DNA from: Triatoma infestans
Taxonomy: Eukaryota > Arthropoda > Insecta > Hemiptera > Reduviidae
NCBI GenBank assembly: GCA_011037195.1
Contig: JAAEAF010014404.1
Location: 217,243-281,242, forward strand
Direction: 5' to 3'
DNA length: 64,000 nucleotides
The notes under the pieces are model-generated. The model was not told where the DNA came from. It worked only from the letters and a program-made list of their open reading frames with translations, and did no database searches. The translations under genes and the position numbers were made by a program. Of this stretch, positions 38,161 through 50,085 are shown in pieces. Each line of letters opens with the position of its first letter. Within the stretch, counting starts at the first letter, position 1.

Positions 38161-38597
38161 ACCACAATATCCCAAGATATACCACCTAAACTCCAACTCC
38201 TCCAAGCATTCCCATGAGAGTATTACCCTCCCGAATATGCGAAACCTAATATTGACGAAACGGGGACCTAAGATGGAGGTATACCATCTCACCAACTCCA
38301 TCGTCAAAATTCCAAAAAACAAAGGGATAGAAGTCTTGCCTATTTTGTATAAGTGGCACCCACCAAGACCCTCAGTTCTATGCCTAAGGGAGTTAAGATT
38401 CTTGAAGTCCCTCCCTCTGTTATATCTTTAAATCTTTTAGCCTGGAGGCACTCCTAACTGTTCTGTCACAAAATTGCTTAGTGACATCTACAGCAAACTC
38501 GCCTTTGCCAACTCTCATCCACTCTCTCATTGCCCTCGAATACCCGCATGTCTGGGTACCCAGAAGAGCTTGATCAAACTCCTCTGGGCGAAACCAC

Positions 38598-39311
38598 TTA
38601 GGGTAAAGACAGACATAGCGGTTTCAACCGAAGCGTTTAACGAATCGCTAGCGTTCTAACAAACCATACTGAGCTGTTTTATTAAGCGATTTGTGCAGTG
38701 ATCGATGCGGCTTGCAGTTTGGACGACGTGGTGTATTTGTCAGTATTGTATTTGCATTGGAAAATTTATACAAAAAAAATACTAAAACGAAGAACGATGA
38801 ATCCTATTATCAAAAAAAGGCAATTTCAGATGTTGTTTGCTGAAGTACAAACAGACGATGAAAAAATTGTTAACTTCGCTATGATGTCGCGAAGTACTTT
38901 AGATGAGTTACTCACACAATTTGTCAAGAAAAGCTAACAACATTTTCTACTTATAACTCTATCGCTGTATTACTTTATCCTTTATATCCTAAAGTGCCCG
39001 TCGATTTTCTACTTCGTTTATTAGCCTTTTCTGTATCAAATTTTTCTCCAGCAATTTCTAAACAAAAATAGTTTACAGCGTCCGAATAGAGTCATCTGAA
39101 CACGTTTAAACACTCTTCGGGGGTAAGTTAAACCGACTTGGTTCCTCACATCAATCACCTACCGACGCTGTTTTAAAACCGCCGCACGAAACGAAACGGT
39201 CGGCACCGCTGTGTATGTTTTACACTACTATGATATAGTTCATGACATATCGAGTCGGCCACCGACTCGTGAAACGCTTCGGTTAAAACCGCCTGTCTGT
39301 CTTTACCTTTA
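38598..39311 (+). mobile_element. PIF/Harbinger-like non-autonomous element, 708 bp
   Basis: Inverted ends GGGTAAAGACAGACATAGCG (38601) and AGGTAAAGACAGACAGGCGG (minus, from 39308) continue with CGGTTT(C/T)AACCGAAGCGTTT. TTA at 38598-38600 and 39309-39311 is the expected 3-bp target duplication. It carries a remnant transposase N-terminus (38698-38937) and lacks the catalytic part. Confidence 0.85.
38698..38937 (+). pseudogene. PIF/Harbinger transposase N-terminal remnant
   Basis: A 79-codon frame reads RRTMNPIIKKRQFQ, then NFAMMSRSTLDELLTQFV. This matches the conserved N-terminal pattern of PIF/Harbinger transposases (R.WWV.PI..R, YFRM....FDELL). The DDE domain is deleted, so the protein cannot be active. 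Confidence 0.75.
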
Positions 39312-39645
39312 AGTCTTCTCCTACATTGACCCACAAATTTAGGGCTCCAGCGCGGCTTATTTAAAAAGTAATGCAGCTTGCCTGTCAGAGAATATCCTCA
39401 CCACTCTAACTTTTCCCTACCTCACTCTCCTAAAGCACAGATCTTTCTTAGTTCAATCCCTGCAGCCTAGCTCCTGCTCCAAACGGACCAATTTTATTCT
39501 GTTTGAAGCCATCAGAGTAACAGCAAATAATGTCATTACTCCTCCATTAAGCTCTTGAGAGTGTTCTTCTTCATGCCGCTAATGCTGATCTTATAACCTT
39601 TCTCGAAACCTAACTCGTCTGAGTTAGGCCAACATTTTTTGGGGA

Positions 39646-41090
39646 ATAACGATAGTCAGTGTTGTTGCCGTACAATGCATATTCATGTAGGTTCCCTATC
39701 CCAAAATTATAACCCCCAAACTTATAATGTATGTAATGTCCGGGGAAACTCAACTTTTTTTGTAAAATTCCAAATTTGATCAACAAAAAAAATTATCAAT
39801 TAGAACTATAGAGATTGAAGTTTCAAAACGATTTTTTGTTTTTTTAGAAGTGCAATAAATATCTAAATTAAGAGAAAATCGTGCCTATAGTTTTAAAATG
39901 TAATTATAACAAATAATTAGCATTTTGAAAATTTATATTACTGAGACATTCAACTAATGAATAATCAATGTGACCAGTTTAGAGAGTTGTCTGTCCTTCA
40001 AGAGGAATACTCTCGCTGAAACAATGCGTCCTTGTAAAAACCATGACCATGTAAAACCGCCTACCTAGACAGCTGTTGGGAGGCTTGTCCCTCTTTAAAT
40101 ATCACCCCCACAAAGATTCTTATTTTACAGAATTTATATCTTTTTCTGCATGATTTCATCATAAACTAAGTGTATATTGCCTTCAAAAGTTTATACACAA
40201 TTATTGTATTTAAAAATAAAAACTGAAAAGTAATAAAAAAAAAAAAACTAGAAATACAAGAAAATAAAAAAATAAAAAGAAGATTATGTAACCTTTAAGA
40301 GAGGTTATAAAAGAAAAGGAATTTGGGAGAAGAGAAACAGGTGGTGGTGGGAGAATGATAGTGACGCCATTGTGGGGGCTCGGCTGTCGTGCCCCCTATT
40401 GCTCAATAGAACACGTTTATTACGTTATCTCTCTTTTACAATATAATAATATTATAAAGATAATATAGAGCACGCTTTCTGACCAGCTTATCTAGTTGAT
40501 TTGACCTTGTCCGCTGTAGGCGCGCGCTAATGGTGTTTTTTTTTACTATCATTATAAATTATTATAATATACATATAATAATAATTAACTAAAGTAAAAT
40601 AATATGTAAACTAAGTAAAAAAATAAAACATTTTTTTTGTAACACAAAAGTATGATAGTGTGTTCAAAATATGTTGATTATTTGAAACTATTGTTAAAAT
40701 GTGAAATAAATAATTAAAAAAATAAATCACATTTGTCTTCTTTGAATAAATATGTGGAAACATAGACATCAACTCTCTTACTACTCTGTTAATACAATTT
40801 CAAACCTTAAGAATAGCAAATTTTCTTTATATTTTTAATTTTATTAATTTTCCTTAACAATAAATATACAGAGGCGGTATCTATATCACATAGCTGAATT
40901 AAATTACATTATAGTCCAAAATAAAGCACCCATAAACATCGAACAAGCCCAAATAAACTTTGAAATTCGTTGAAGCCATACTAAAAAGAAACTGTCAGTT
41001 GTTAAGTCGTACTGGTAAATGGAAAACTTCCTGTCAGATGACATGGTGGGTGGGTACCTCAATGAATACAAAGTTTGAAGCAATTTTTTT
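39646..41090. other. AT-rich sequence, no gene recognised
   Basis: Nothing coding or repetitive is recognised. The block 40340-40530 is richer in G+C and may be a mobile-element fragment. Confidence 0.4.
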
Positions 41091-41108
41091 GTTTTTGAGA
41101 TATTTTGT

Positions 41109-41109
41109 T

Positions 41110-41138
<29 letters not shown>
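41109..41138. repeat. (CA)n microsatellite
   Basis: A run of about fifteen CA units inside a TTCCGG-repeat fragment (about 40970-41200), at the position where other copies of the family also carry CA repeats. Confidence 0.85.
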
Positions 41139-41141
<3 letters not shown>

Positions 41142-41224
41142 TTTCAATTTAAATCGTTTTCAATTGCGAAAATCGTACTTTCGAACGACATCTTTTCCTC
41201 AAAGATGGGGATTTTTTCCATCAG

Positions 41225-42195
41225 CTTTTTAGTTGTTTTTCTTTTTTTACTTTCTCTTACTCTTAGTAAGAGGAATTATTGTAATCGTATCAAATTTTCG
41301 AGTAATCGAGTTTTCACCGGAAATATCCGTTTTGAGGTTCCCTCCTGAGTCCAGAGTGTGTGTATGTGAACAGCATAACTCAAAAACGAAAAATCATAGA
41401 GACTTCAAACTTAATATTCCCGTTTAGGTATCACCATAGGATCCGACAGTGGGTCATCTTTCAAAATTCCTCAACCGGAAGTATCACTTAAATAGTTTTT
41501 ATTTTTTGCGATTTTCTCAAAAATGGCGACGACGATTTTTCTTGAAACTTGGTATATCAAGTACACATACAAAGAGCTATAAACTTTTATTTGAAACATT
41601 TCTCCGGGAAAATTCATTTAAAGGCATTTTTGATGGAGAGGTGGGGGGTTAGGTTTTTTTTCCTCTAAAGTGCTATTTTAGTTTACTATACAATTCTGTC
41701 GTATAAATAATATTAATTATAATTAAATATGCTATTGAAATTCCGAGTTTGAAAAAAAAATCTGATGACCGGGAAGTGCGTTTTTACTGAATTGTGTTTT
41801 TCAGTTTTCTACTATTTTCTCGAAAACGGCTCTAACGATTTTCTTTAAAGTAGTAATGTGTACTGTACATATAAAGAGCTACTACTTTTATTTGAAACAT
41901 TTCTCCTGATAATGTCATTTAAGTGGGCTTTTGGGGGAGAGGAAGGGTTATGTTTTTCTCTAAAGTGCTATCGTAGTTATTTATACAATTCTATACATCC
42001 AAACAAAATTAATTTGAAATAAATAAATGGCCAAAATTCCAAGTTTCAAGGATAGTAAACCGGAAGTGCGTTTTTACTGAACAGTTGTTCAGTTTTCGAC
42101 GAATTTCATTAAATATGGTACACTAACGTTAAAATTTGTCAATTTCCATTTTGAAAACTGGAGTAAGAGAAAGTTGTGTGAACGTGTCAAACAAG
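41225..42195 (-). repeat. TTCCGG repeat copy (minus orientation), long form
   Basis: Opens with TTACTTTCTCTTACTCTTAG and closes with GGAGTAAGAGAAAGTTGTGT, the two inverted ends. Inside are the reversed core TTCCTCAACCGGAAGTATCA and two 'GGAAGTGCGTTTTTACTGAA' units. The duplicated internal unit makes this about 970 bp. It serves as an uninterrupted reference for the split copy at 56501-63313. Confidence 0.8.
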
Positions 42196-42587
42196 ATATT
42201 TTTTTTTTTTGTGTCAAGGTCTTCTCAGTCTAATTCAGAAAACCTCGCAAATTTTTGAAATGTTAACACTAATACTAAATGATAAATGCAATTGATAAAA
42301 CTAAAGATTTATAAGTGATCTTCCGACCCCCGTGCGGGAGAAGATTCATAATGATTTTTTTTTTTTATCTATAACTGATTTCTGCTACATTGTGGTTATT
42401 TTTCTGCTGTTACATGCAATATTAAAAATTTAAATTAAGAAATATGATATGAACACAAAACTTTCGTGTTATATAACTTTCTATTACTGCAATTAACAAA
42501 ACTGGCTGACATTCCAACTCCCACAATTTTCCATCCAAAATTTTAATTTTCTCACGGAAATGTTACAAACCCAAATATGTGAAAATA
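42196..42587. other. No gene recognised
   Basis: AT-rich spacer between the repeat and the mariner fragment. Confidence 0.4.
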
Positions 42588-42589
42588 TA

Positions 42590-43345
42590 CAGGGTGTCCC
42601 ATTTAAACAGGCCACTTTTGAAATAACTCTTAAACGAAAAAAGATATCAAAAAATAGAACATAACGTTTGTTGAAGTATTTGCGCACTAGTTTATGATGG
42701 TGTTAATATTATTTAATTTTATTGCCGCCTTACATCTGAAATCGGTGATTGAAAGTTGCGTTTTCCTTTTGAACTCCACTTTTTACTACTGTACTGAAAG
42801 CTATTAAAAAAATGAAGAATAATGTCGTTAATTTCACTTGAATATTTCAAACCGTTGCCGAGATATTCAATCATAAAGATTAAATTTTCGTCGTTTTTTC
42901 CCCCTATTTCTTTGTTACATAAACTAAAATTAAAAATGGATTTTCTTATTAATTTCTAATAAATAAGTGAGTTCAAATGCTGACAATACTTGAAACCTAT
43001 TTTAGAACCATAAGGGTCTCTCATTGAAACAAAACAATATTCCAGTTTATTTACAAAAAAATCGACAAAAAGAATATTTCCAATTTATTTAAAATGGCCT
43101 TCTCGGCTTAACCGGCACAAGCGCAATCGCTGTCCAACAGATGAAGTAGCTAACCGTATCTTGTCTGCCGGAATTGTTAAGCAGGTTTGGATTAAGTCTT
43201 CTCTAAGTGCTTCTGAAGTTGTTGGTTCCCTAACATAAATTCTTTCTTTGAGATATCCCCAAAGAAAAAATTCAAGATGGATTAAATCTGGCGATCTAGA
43301 AGCCCAGCGTACCAGTCCCTGGTCTCCCAATCCAGCCGGCTACTG
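42590..43345 (-). mobile_element. Mariner-like element 3' fragment
   Basis: The terminus CAGGGTGTCCCATTTAAACA lies at 42590, preceded by TA at 42588-42589. It carries a transposase C-terminus on the minus strand. The other end is missing, since similarity stops near 43345. Confidence 0.75.
43085..43330 (-). pseudogene. Mariner/Tc1-like transposase C-terminal fragment
   Basis: An 81-codon frame reads VRWASRSPDLIHLEFFLWGY, then LKERIYVREP, SVGQRLRLC and GHFK. This is the region with the third catalytic acidic residue (RSPDLTPLDFFLWG in relatives); LD is changed to LE here. It supplies the domain absent from the element at 10942. The upstream domains are lost. Confidence 0.8.
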
Positions 43346-43429
43346 AACATCTCATTCACTTTTCTCCCCGCCAGATCAAAAAATATGACAACATATTTTC
43401 CTCGTTAACATTATGAAATGTTGAACCAA

Positions 43430-43670
43430 AAAAAATACCTTGAAATAATACTTTACAGGGAAACTTAAACGTTTTCCTCCTTCCTGCCTTTAAAATGAAT
43501 TTTTCCCGGAGAAATGTTTCAAATAAAAGTTATAGCTGTCTATATGTGTAATTGATATACTAAGTTTAAAGAAAATCATTATACTTAGTCAAAACTTTAG
43601 AATTTTAAAGAGATTTTATTAATTATAGTAAGAGAATGTTCTATGAGTGTTTCACACCAGATTTAAAAAA
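43430..43670 (+). repeat. TTCCGG repeat fragment
   Basis: Includes TTTTTCCCGGAGAAATGTTT and ends TAGTAAGAGAATGTTCTATG, then GAGTGTTTCACACCAGATTT, the outer flank of the family. Confidence 0.65.
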
Positions 43671-44934
43671 AAAAAAATATAATCACATTAAAATTATTTA
43701 TGACAAGAATAAAGATAACAAACTATTCTTTTTCAATCTAGGACAAAGCAATATTTATGGCCAGTAATAAAACTGTTCGTAGAAATTTAAATTTGATTAT
43801 TTAACCAGGTGATTTCATTTGCATTGTTACTTTAAAGTGATGAAACATCAAACACTTTAAACACTTAATGTCACTGAATACGTATATGTTTGTATTCAGT
43901 GATTCAGTTAAATCATTTTCAATTAAAACTGATTAGCACTGATTTGCTTTTCCTGTTTTGATTTCTCCATACGATGTAAATTTCACGTTCTTTATTTTGT
44001 ATTGTGGAAGGACTCAAAACTATTGATGTGATTAACAGAAGTTGTGTCGTCATCATCAGGTAGAATAAAACCAGTTATTCTAGCCAATTCATTTGAATTA
44101 TAAAAAAAAAAAATGTTACGTGCTAATTAAAAAAAACAAATGTTTTAACTGTAACTTCAAGGACGAATGAAAAACCAGTTTTATATTCTTACTATAAATC
44201 CATTTTCTTTTGTTTAAATTAAAATAAAAAATTATTAAATAAAAAAAAAAAAATCAAGGCGTTTTCTAATTGTATCACTAATTAATTATGTGTTGTAACG
44301 CTATTATAAAAATATCATATATTTTCTTATCATCCCAGTTTGGCGATTGCATCAGATTTATTCTCCTCCCAAATAAAATTCTACTTCTTATTTTTATATT
44401 TAATATTTACTTATAATTTTATTGACAATTTATTATTTCGTACTTTCTATTAAGTTATTTAGAAGCTGGTTTAAACAAGAGACTATTTAAGATTGATTTT
44501 GGATTTAAAACATTTAATCTTAAAATCTGAAGTGAAACACTTACATTTTACTCTTCCCATTCATAATGCAATTCTCATAATTATTCTAATTAACGAATTA
44601 TCTTCAAAATTGGAACTTTTAAGAAATTTATTTGCTCTCTTAATACTCCAAAATAATAAATTTTATTTATTAAGTTTAGGTATTATTTTCAAAGGAGATT
44701 ATAGGCAATTATAACAGAATCACATCGCCTAATGCCTAAATCAACGCTAACGCCAATCTCCCAAGTGTGTCCATGCCCCTATACATCCCATTTATTTAAC
44801 GTTTTGACCCTTTCTTACCTAACCTCTTTTTAATTTTTCACACTCCCACTTAAGAGGCAGGATTGTTATCGTGTCAATAATAATGCTATATAGAATTGGT
44901 ATCTGGGTTTTTGGAATTTTTTTCGGAAACGACT
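43671..44934. other. AT-rich sequence, no gene recognised
   Basis: No coding similarity. A-runs occur at about 44101 and 44240. Confidence 0.4.
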
Positions 44935-45715
44935 TGAAATAAACTTTCCTTTAGTGACAATTTCTTTGAAAAAAAAAACTTTCCTTTAGTAACGACTTCT
45001 TTAAATAAACTTTCCTTTAGTAACGACTTCTTTAAATAAACTTTCCGTTAGTAACGATTTCTTCAATAAACTTTCCTCTAGTAACGATTTCTTCAATAAA
45101 CTTTCCTTTAGTGACAATTTCTTTGAAAAAAAAAAACTTTCCTTTAGTAACGACTTCTTTAAATAAACTTTCCGTTAGAACGATTTCTTCATTAAACTTT
45201 TCTCTAGTAACGATTTCTTCAATAAATTTTCCTTTAGTAACGATTTCTTTAATAAACTTTACTTTAGTAACGATTTCTTTAATAAACTTTCCTTTAGTAA
45301 CAATTTATTATAAAAAAACTTTCCTTTATTAACGATTTCTTTAATAAACTCTCCTTTATTAACGATTTCTTTAACAAGCTCTCCTTGATTAACGATTTCT
45401 TTAATAAACTCTCCTTTATTAACGATTTCTTTAATAAAGTCGCCTTTATTAACGATTTCTTTAATAAACTTTCCTTTAGTAACAATTTCTTTTAAAAAAA
45501 ACATTCTTTTATTAACGATTTCTTTAATCAACTTTCCTTTAGTAACGATTTTTTTAATCAACTTTCCTTTAATCATGATTTCTTTTAATATTGCATGTGA
45601 TCACTTTCTTTTAGTGGCAATTCCTTTAAAAATAAACTTTCCTTTATTTACGATTTCTTTAAAAAATCTTTTCTTTAGTAACGATTTCTCTAATAAACTT
45701 TCCTTTATATCTACG
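44935..45715. repeat. 30-bp minisatellite, about 25 units
   Basis: The unit is close to CTTTCCTTTAGTAACGATTT plus CTTTAATAAA. Units vary by point changes and small A/T-run length changes, while 45180-45590 keeps mostly 30-bp periodicity. Because 30 is a multiple of three, open frames arise on both strands, for example a minus-strand decapeptide repeat KGEFIKEIVN (45259-45576). No start context or conserved neighbour supports a gene. Confidence 0.9.
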
Positions 45716-46499
45716 TATATATATGTTTGAATCTGTACAATATATACATTGGCAAATATGCATATACAACAAGATATTATACAAATTGTGACACTAAGAT
45801 AGGCTCAGCGCTGGAACTTCCTAGGAGACAGCAGCAGGTTGGGAGAGAAGGAGATCAGGTGGCCAACGACGTTTTAACCGCCGTAGCAATATTTTTAGGA
45901 TGGGAAGGTATGGATAATGTTTGGTCGATAAGATTTTGGGTGGATCACTAGGTGGAATGCTAACTACACAAATATAACTCGTAACACTTCTTATAAATCT
46001 ACCAGATTTTTCGGAAAAAAAAAATGATTTTGGACAGTTCTGAAGTAATTGTGGCGTTAAATTTCAAATATTAGATGCGCTTGGTTTTTTAATGTTATTG
46101 AGAAAATTTCTCATTAATAAATGATAAGAGGAGAAGTTTCACCTACGATCGGTTTTGGACTTTACAGACCTCTAAGTCTCATTGTAAGTGTGTTGCAAGC
46201 AACTTGTATTCTAAGATCTCCAGCCATCAGCAATCACAGAGTTCTCCTAAAAGTAATATATTTTAGGATTCCTTCTCCAATTTCCACACATATTTAAGCA
46301 GTAATATTTATAAATACGGATGAGACAATAAACCAACCATATTTTTACAATAGGCACGATTATGCACAAGTCTATCAGCACATTTAGCGTGCTTTTAGAC
46401 CATCTCCATGTAAAGTTGTGGGCGTTTCTTTCCCCTCTGTTTTTCCTCATACTGGATGAAATATGCAGTTAACAGTCTTCGGATACCTAAATTAGGTGC
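45716..46499. other. No gene recognised
   Basis: Frames of 74 (45727-45951, plus) and 67 codons (46247-46450, minus) are unrecognised. The latter might be a continuation of the LINE fragment that follows. Confidence 0.35.
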
Positions 46500-47010
46500 A
46501 CACTATTTATTTATTTATACCCGACAGCTTCTTTTTCGGAAATCTATTTCTAAGGACAACAGTCAGTCATTCTTCCATTTTAGCCCCAATTAGTAATAAT
46601 AGCTATTTAAAAGCTTTCTGTAGATCTACAAATGCCATACAGACTTCAGTTGTTAAATTCCTTTCCTCTCTAATTGAAGGCTGATTGAAAAAAAAAAAAA
46701 AAGTGTGGTCCGCAAGGGTGAGTCCTTACTCGATATCTAGAATATTCTTTCTTGCAATAATTACTTTTTCTCTTTTTTCCTTCAGTTCTATCTTTGATAA
46801 CTATTCAATAAAGTTTCTAAGTCTTAAATCTTCTTCTTTAGTTTGTATTTTCTCTTTTTTTCTTATCAGGAATAATGTGCCGTAATATCCATTCTGAAGA
46901 GATTTCAGCTGCTCATTTAAAAAAAATCTTTTAAATATGGATGGTAACACTTAGATAAATCAGAACCAGAGTTTCTTAATTACTTCAACGGTATATCACC
47001 TGGATTGGTT
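46500..47010 (-). pseudogene. LINE reverse-transcriptase N-terminal fragment
   Basis: Minus-strand translation gives EVIKKLW near 46965, a degraded 'proximal' segment ending in IRKKRE near 46860, and TEVCMAFVDLQKAF near 46640. The last phrase is the first reverse-transcriptase active-site block (FVDLxKAFD). Stops and frame changes are frequent. Confidence 0.6.
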
Positions 47011-47778
47011 GATTTCAATATTTTTGAAATTTAATTCTACTTTGGTGAAATTTGTATAAAACCTTGTTGGAATGATCCAAATGGGTTCTCAAATTTGTCC
47101 TTATGCTGTTTCCTATACATATAAACAAACAAACACACGAACATACCACGGAAACACGTAGCCATTCTCAGCGATAAATACTAAATTTTTTGATTATTCA
47201 TAAAGTATTGGTTTTTCCGCCCCCATCGAGATACCCCATATTAAGTCAATCACTGTATTTTGTAATCTTTTTCAAAGAAAACAGATTTAAAATTTAAAAT
47301 AACCCATACGATAAGAAATTTTAACAGATGTAAAAACCTAAAAAAAAGAGAAGCATTCATGCTGACCATACAACCAGTAAAACTGGAAAGAGAGTGAACT
47401 ATGATCACACCACTTGAAGAAAAAACAAATGAAAAAATTATCAATCTTAAAACAAACATTCCACTATTATGCAATAAGTTTTTTTATACGATAATTTATT
47501 ATTTAATTGTTAATTATAAATCTAACCTAATGCAAAAAACTATAACTGTTTATGAAATTAGAAAAGTAAAAAAAAAACAACAGTATCTACATATAACGTT
47601 ATAGCAAAAAAACCTTTCTTAATTTCTTATAATATCTTCCAATTTTAGTAATCATATGTTTACAAAAAAGGAATGGTATTCTTTTACAGTTTAATTAAAG
47701 GAAGTATTGCGCGATCGTGCAGAATTTTCTATATCGAGTTTTCACCGGAATACACTTTCTAAAAACCTCTGGTAACTC

Positions 47779-47828
<50 letters not shown>

Positions 47829-48660
47829 GAAATTGCAGATAGCTGAACTTGGTATTTCGTTTAGGTGATGTTTGCTATGAGAAGACCATAACATTACTTA
47901 CCATTCCTTATAATTCAGGAAAAAACTGACATAAAAAAAAAACTTCTATTCTAAAAAAAGCGATGAGTAATTTGTTGCGGAAAAAACTTATCAAAAGGAA
48001 AAGAACTAATAGCTTCATTTAATCTAAATGTACGATAAATAACATTCTTATCGCAAAGTAGGGTATATATCCAACTGACTTGTATCGCTACATTTCATTT
48101 TACAACAATAAACAAAGTCCGATCAGTTATTTACCATTAGGATATTGTTCCATTAATATTATTTGGTGAAGAGTGTTATTGAAATTATTAGTAAAATTTT
48201 GGTAATGGTAATTTGAATTTAAAGTTCTTCACAGTATTTATTTGGACCTACATTATTAATTTTTAGAGTTACATATAAATTCTATGAAGCTTTTAATTAA
48301 TGCTTATAACAACCAATTAAAATATACATTATTACCTCATACTCAATAAACAAAGAAAAGGAATTAATATCAAATTAGTGGCGAATCATTTCTATAATCG
48401 TAATCATTCGCCTTTTTTTTATGTTTTATTTAAAAATAATAATTAAAGAAGAGTTTGGCTTGAGTTACAAAATAAACAGACTAATAAAAGACATGCTATT
48501 AAACAGAAAATTTAAAATAAACAAAGAAATTAAAGTAAACAAACAAACTTATTATGAACAAAATAAATTATGATTACTATTTAGTTATGAGTATAAATGA
48601 AATCTTAACTTGACTACCTTTATTTAATTAATTATATAACTCTATTATCTGAATAGTATT
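47011..48660. other. AT-rich region with a short TTCCGG scrap and poly-A
   Basis: A repeat fragment at 47725-47870 (TATATCGAGTTTTCACCGGA) contains a 47-base poly-A at 47780-47826. No gene is recognised. Confidence 0.45.
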
Positions 48661-48664
48661 AATC

Positions 48665-48990
48665 AGAATTAAATATGTCGCCAAAAATTCCGAATTTGAA
48701 GACAATCTGTTGACCGGAAATGCGATTTTATTAAACAGTTTGTTTTACCTACAGAAGTCTTATCACTTTTGTATGATAGTATTTCCAGCAAAATTCATTT
48801 ATGGGAGTTATTGTGGGAGAAGGAAGTTATGTTTTCGTTCTATAAAGTTTGGAATCTTTCATTCATGTAAACTGAAGACTCTAGTAAGAATTATTATATA
48901 TTTGAAGATATTTAATCAACTATAACTATATATATTGCAGTAAAAGAAAGTTGTGTGCGGTATTTCACACCAGATACTTTTCTATTAATT
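48665..48990 (-). repeat. TTCCGG repeat fragment
   Basis: CCGAATTTGAAGACAATCTG, then TTGACCGGAAATGCG, and the outer end TAAAAGAAAGTTGTGTGCGG followed by TATTTCACACCAGATAC. Confidence 0.65.
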
Positions 48991-49329
48991 TTCTTTTTTA
49001 TTTCAATATTTGTTACACTTTGACAATTAAAACTGGATTTACCAAATTATAAACCTAAAAATAATTCTAAACGATGTTCAACTACCGCTTTTAATTTCTA
49101 TTTACCCAGAAATATAACAATAATAATTATTAGTAAATAAACTGTTAGACTTGGATTTAATAAAGTAAACAAATAAAATAATTGGATAAATTAATAAAGT
49201 AGAGAATAAAATTTAAAATCATTTTGGGATCGGTTTTAGTAGAATGATATTATGAGTAATATGTTCCAGATTCCTGTAGGTATAAAGACGGCTAAATTTA
49301 TATATTTGTTAGGAAATATTAATAGTAAA
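48991..49329. other. AT-rich sequence, no gene recognised
   Basis: Nothing supported here. Confidence 0.4.
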
Positions 49330-49405
49330 ATATGGTGCTTCCGCTCCTGACCACTACAGCTAATTTTGTTATTGGATGTTGAGCCCTACTGAAAAAAAAA
49401 AAAAA
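49330..49405 (+). repeat. Fragment of the second SINE family
   Basis: GGTGCTTCCGCTCCTGACCA and ATGTTGAGCCCTACTG match the body of the element at 32760-32965, followed by an A-run. Confidence 0.5.
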
Positions 49406-49454
49406 GGCTTCAATTCACTTAAAACTATTTTATTCAACTATATTTATTTATTTT

Positions 49455-49650
49455 TTTTAATTCTTTTAGGGGATTGCACTGCGACCTGAAAGATTTGTTA
49501 TCCCCCCTGCGAGCAGTGTTCTCTGATTACCCATGACCGAGCTGCAGAAGCTCCTAGGAAGAAAACAATCTAATGGCAGCACTGCTGGTCTTGAACCCGG
49601 GACCTCCGCGTACAAGTCCAGCACGCTAGCACTGAGTCACTCTCCTTAAA
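49455..49650 (-). repeat. tRNA-derived SINE
   Basis: The minus strand starts AAGGAGAGTGACTCAGTGCT. The B box is GGTTCAAGACC and the body includes TTGTTTTCTTCCTAGGAGC. Same family as 16862. Confidence 0.75.
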
Positions 49651-49867
49651 AAATTAAAAAGCAAATTCGACCTTCACTTTAATGACGCTCTTAGAATTAT
49701 AGAAATTCCTCTACTGCCAGACAAGCGACACTAAAATCAATATTGAATTTTGTCTTCTTGAACATGGGCAAGAAATATGATTATTAACTCTTATTAGTGG
49801 TAGTAAAAATAATAATAATAATATACCTCAGAAGTTGATGCTCCCGGAAAAAAAAAATTAATAAAAA

Positions 49868-50085
49868 GGGAAGGGAATAACTAAGTGGTTAGCGTGCTGC
49901 CCTACCACGCGGAGGTCCCGGGTTCGAGTCCAGCTGTGCTGCCCTTAGATTTTCTCTTCCCAGGAGCGTCTACAGATCATTAGGTATCCGATGCCTGACT
50001 GTTATCTGTAGCAATAGAACACTATCACAAACTGACAGTAAGGTATGAGAATGCTCTAATCGCCGTGACTATAAAAAAAAAATTC
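49868..50085 (+). repeat. tRNA-derived SINE
   Basis: The head is GGGAAGGGAATAACTAAGTG and the B box GGGTTCGAGTCC is well kept. The body TTTTCTCTTCCCAGGAGCG is followed by an A-rich tail. It lies about 220 bp from an inverted partner at 49455. Confidence 0.85.

Larger units (their letters stand above)
38160..39645 (+). pseudogene. Unidentified decayed retroelement-like coding sequence, split by a Harbinger element
   Basis: This is a GC-richer block around the Harbinger insertion. The left part encodes EVYHLTNSIVKIPKNKGIEV and LREL in one frame; a later frame gives PHVWVPRRA, reminiscent of the WVPxH strand of LINE RNase H. The right part (39309-39640) continues as broken frames. The two parts become contiguous when the insertion and one TTA are removed. 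A LINE origin is possible but weakly supported. Confidence 0.35.

Noticed and set aside
45111..45576. Repeat-protein genes on both strands of the minisatellite
   Set aside because: Open frames are expected when the unit length is a multiple of three and stops are rare in the unit. No start context, splice signal or conserved neighbour supports them.
44935..45715. CRISPR-like array
   Set aside because: The 30-bp units are contiguous with no unique spacers, and no cas genes exist. It is a eukaryotic minisatellite.
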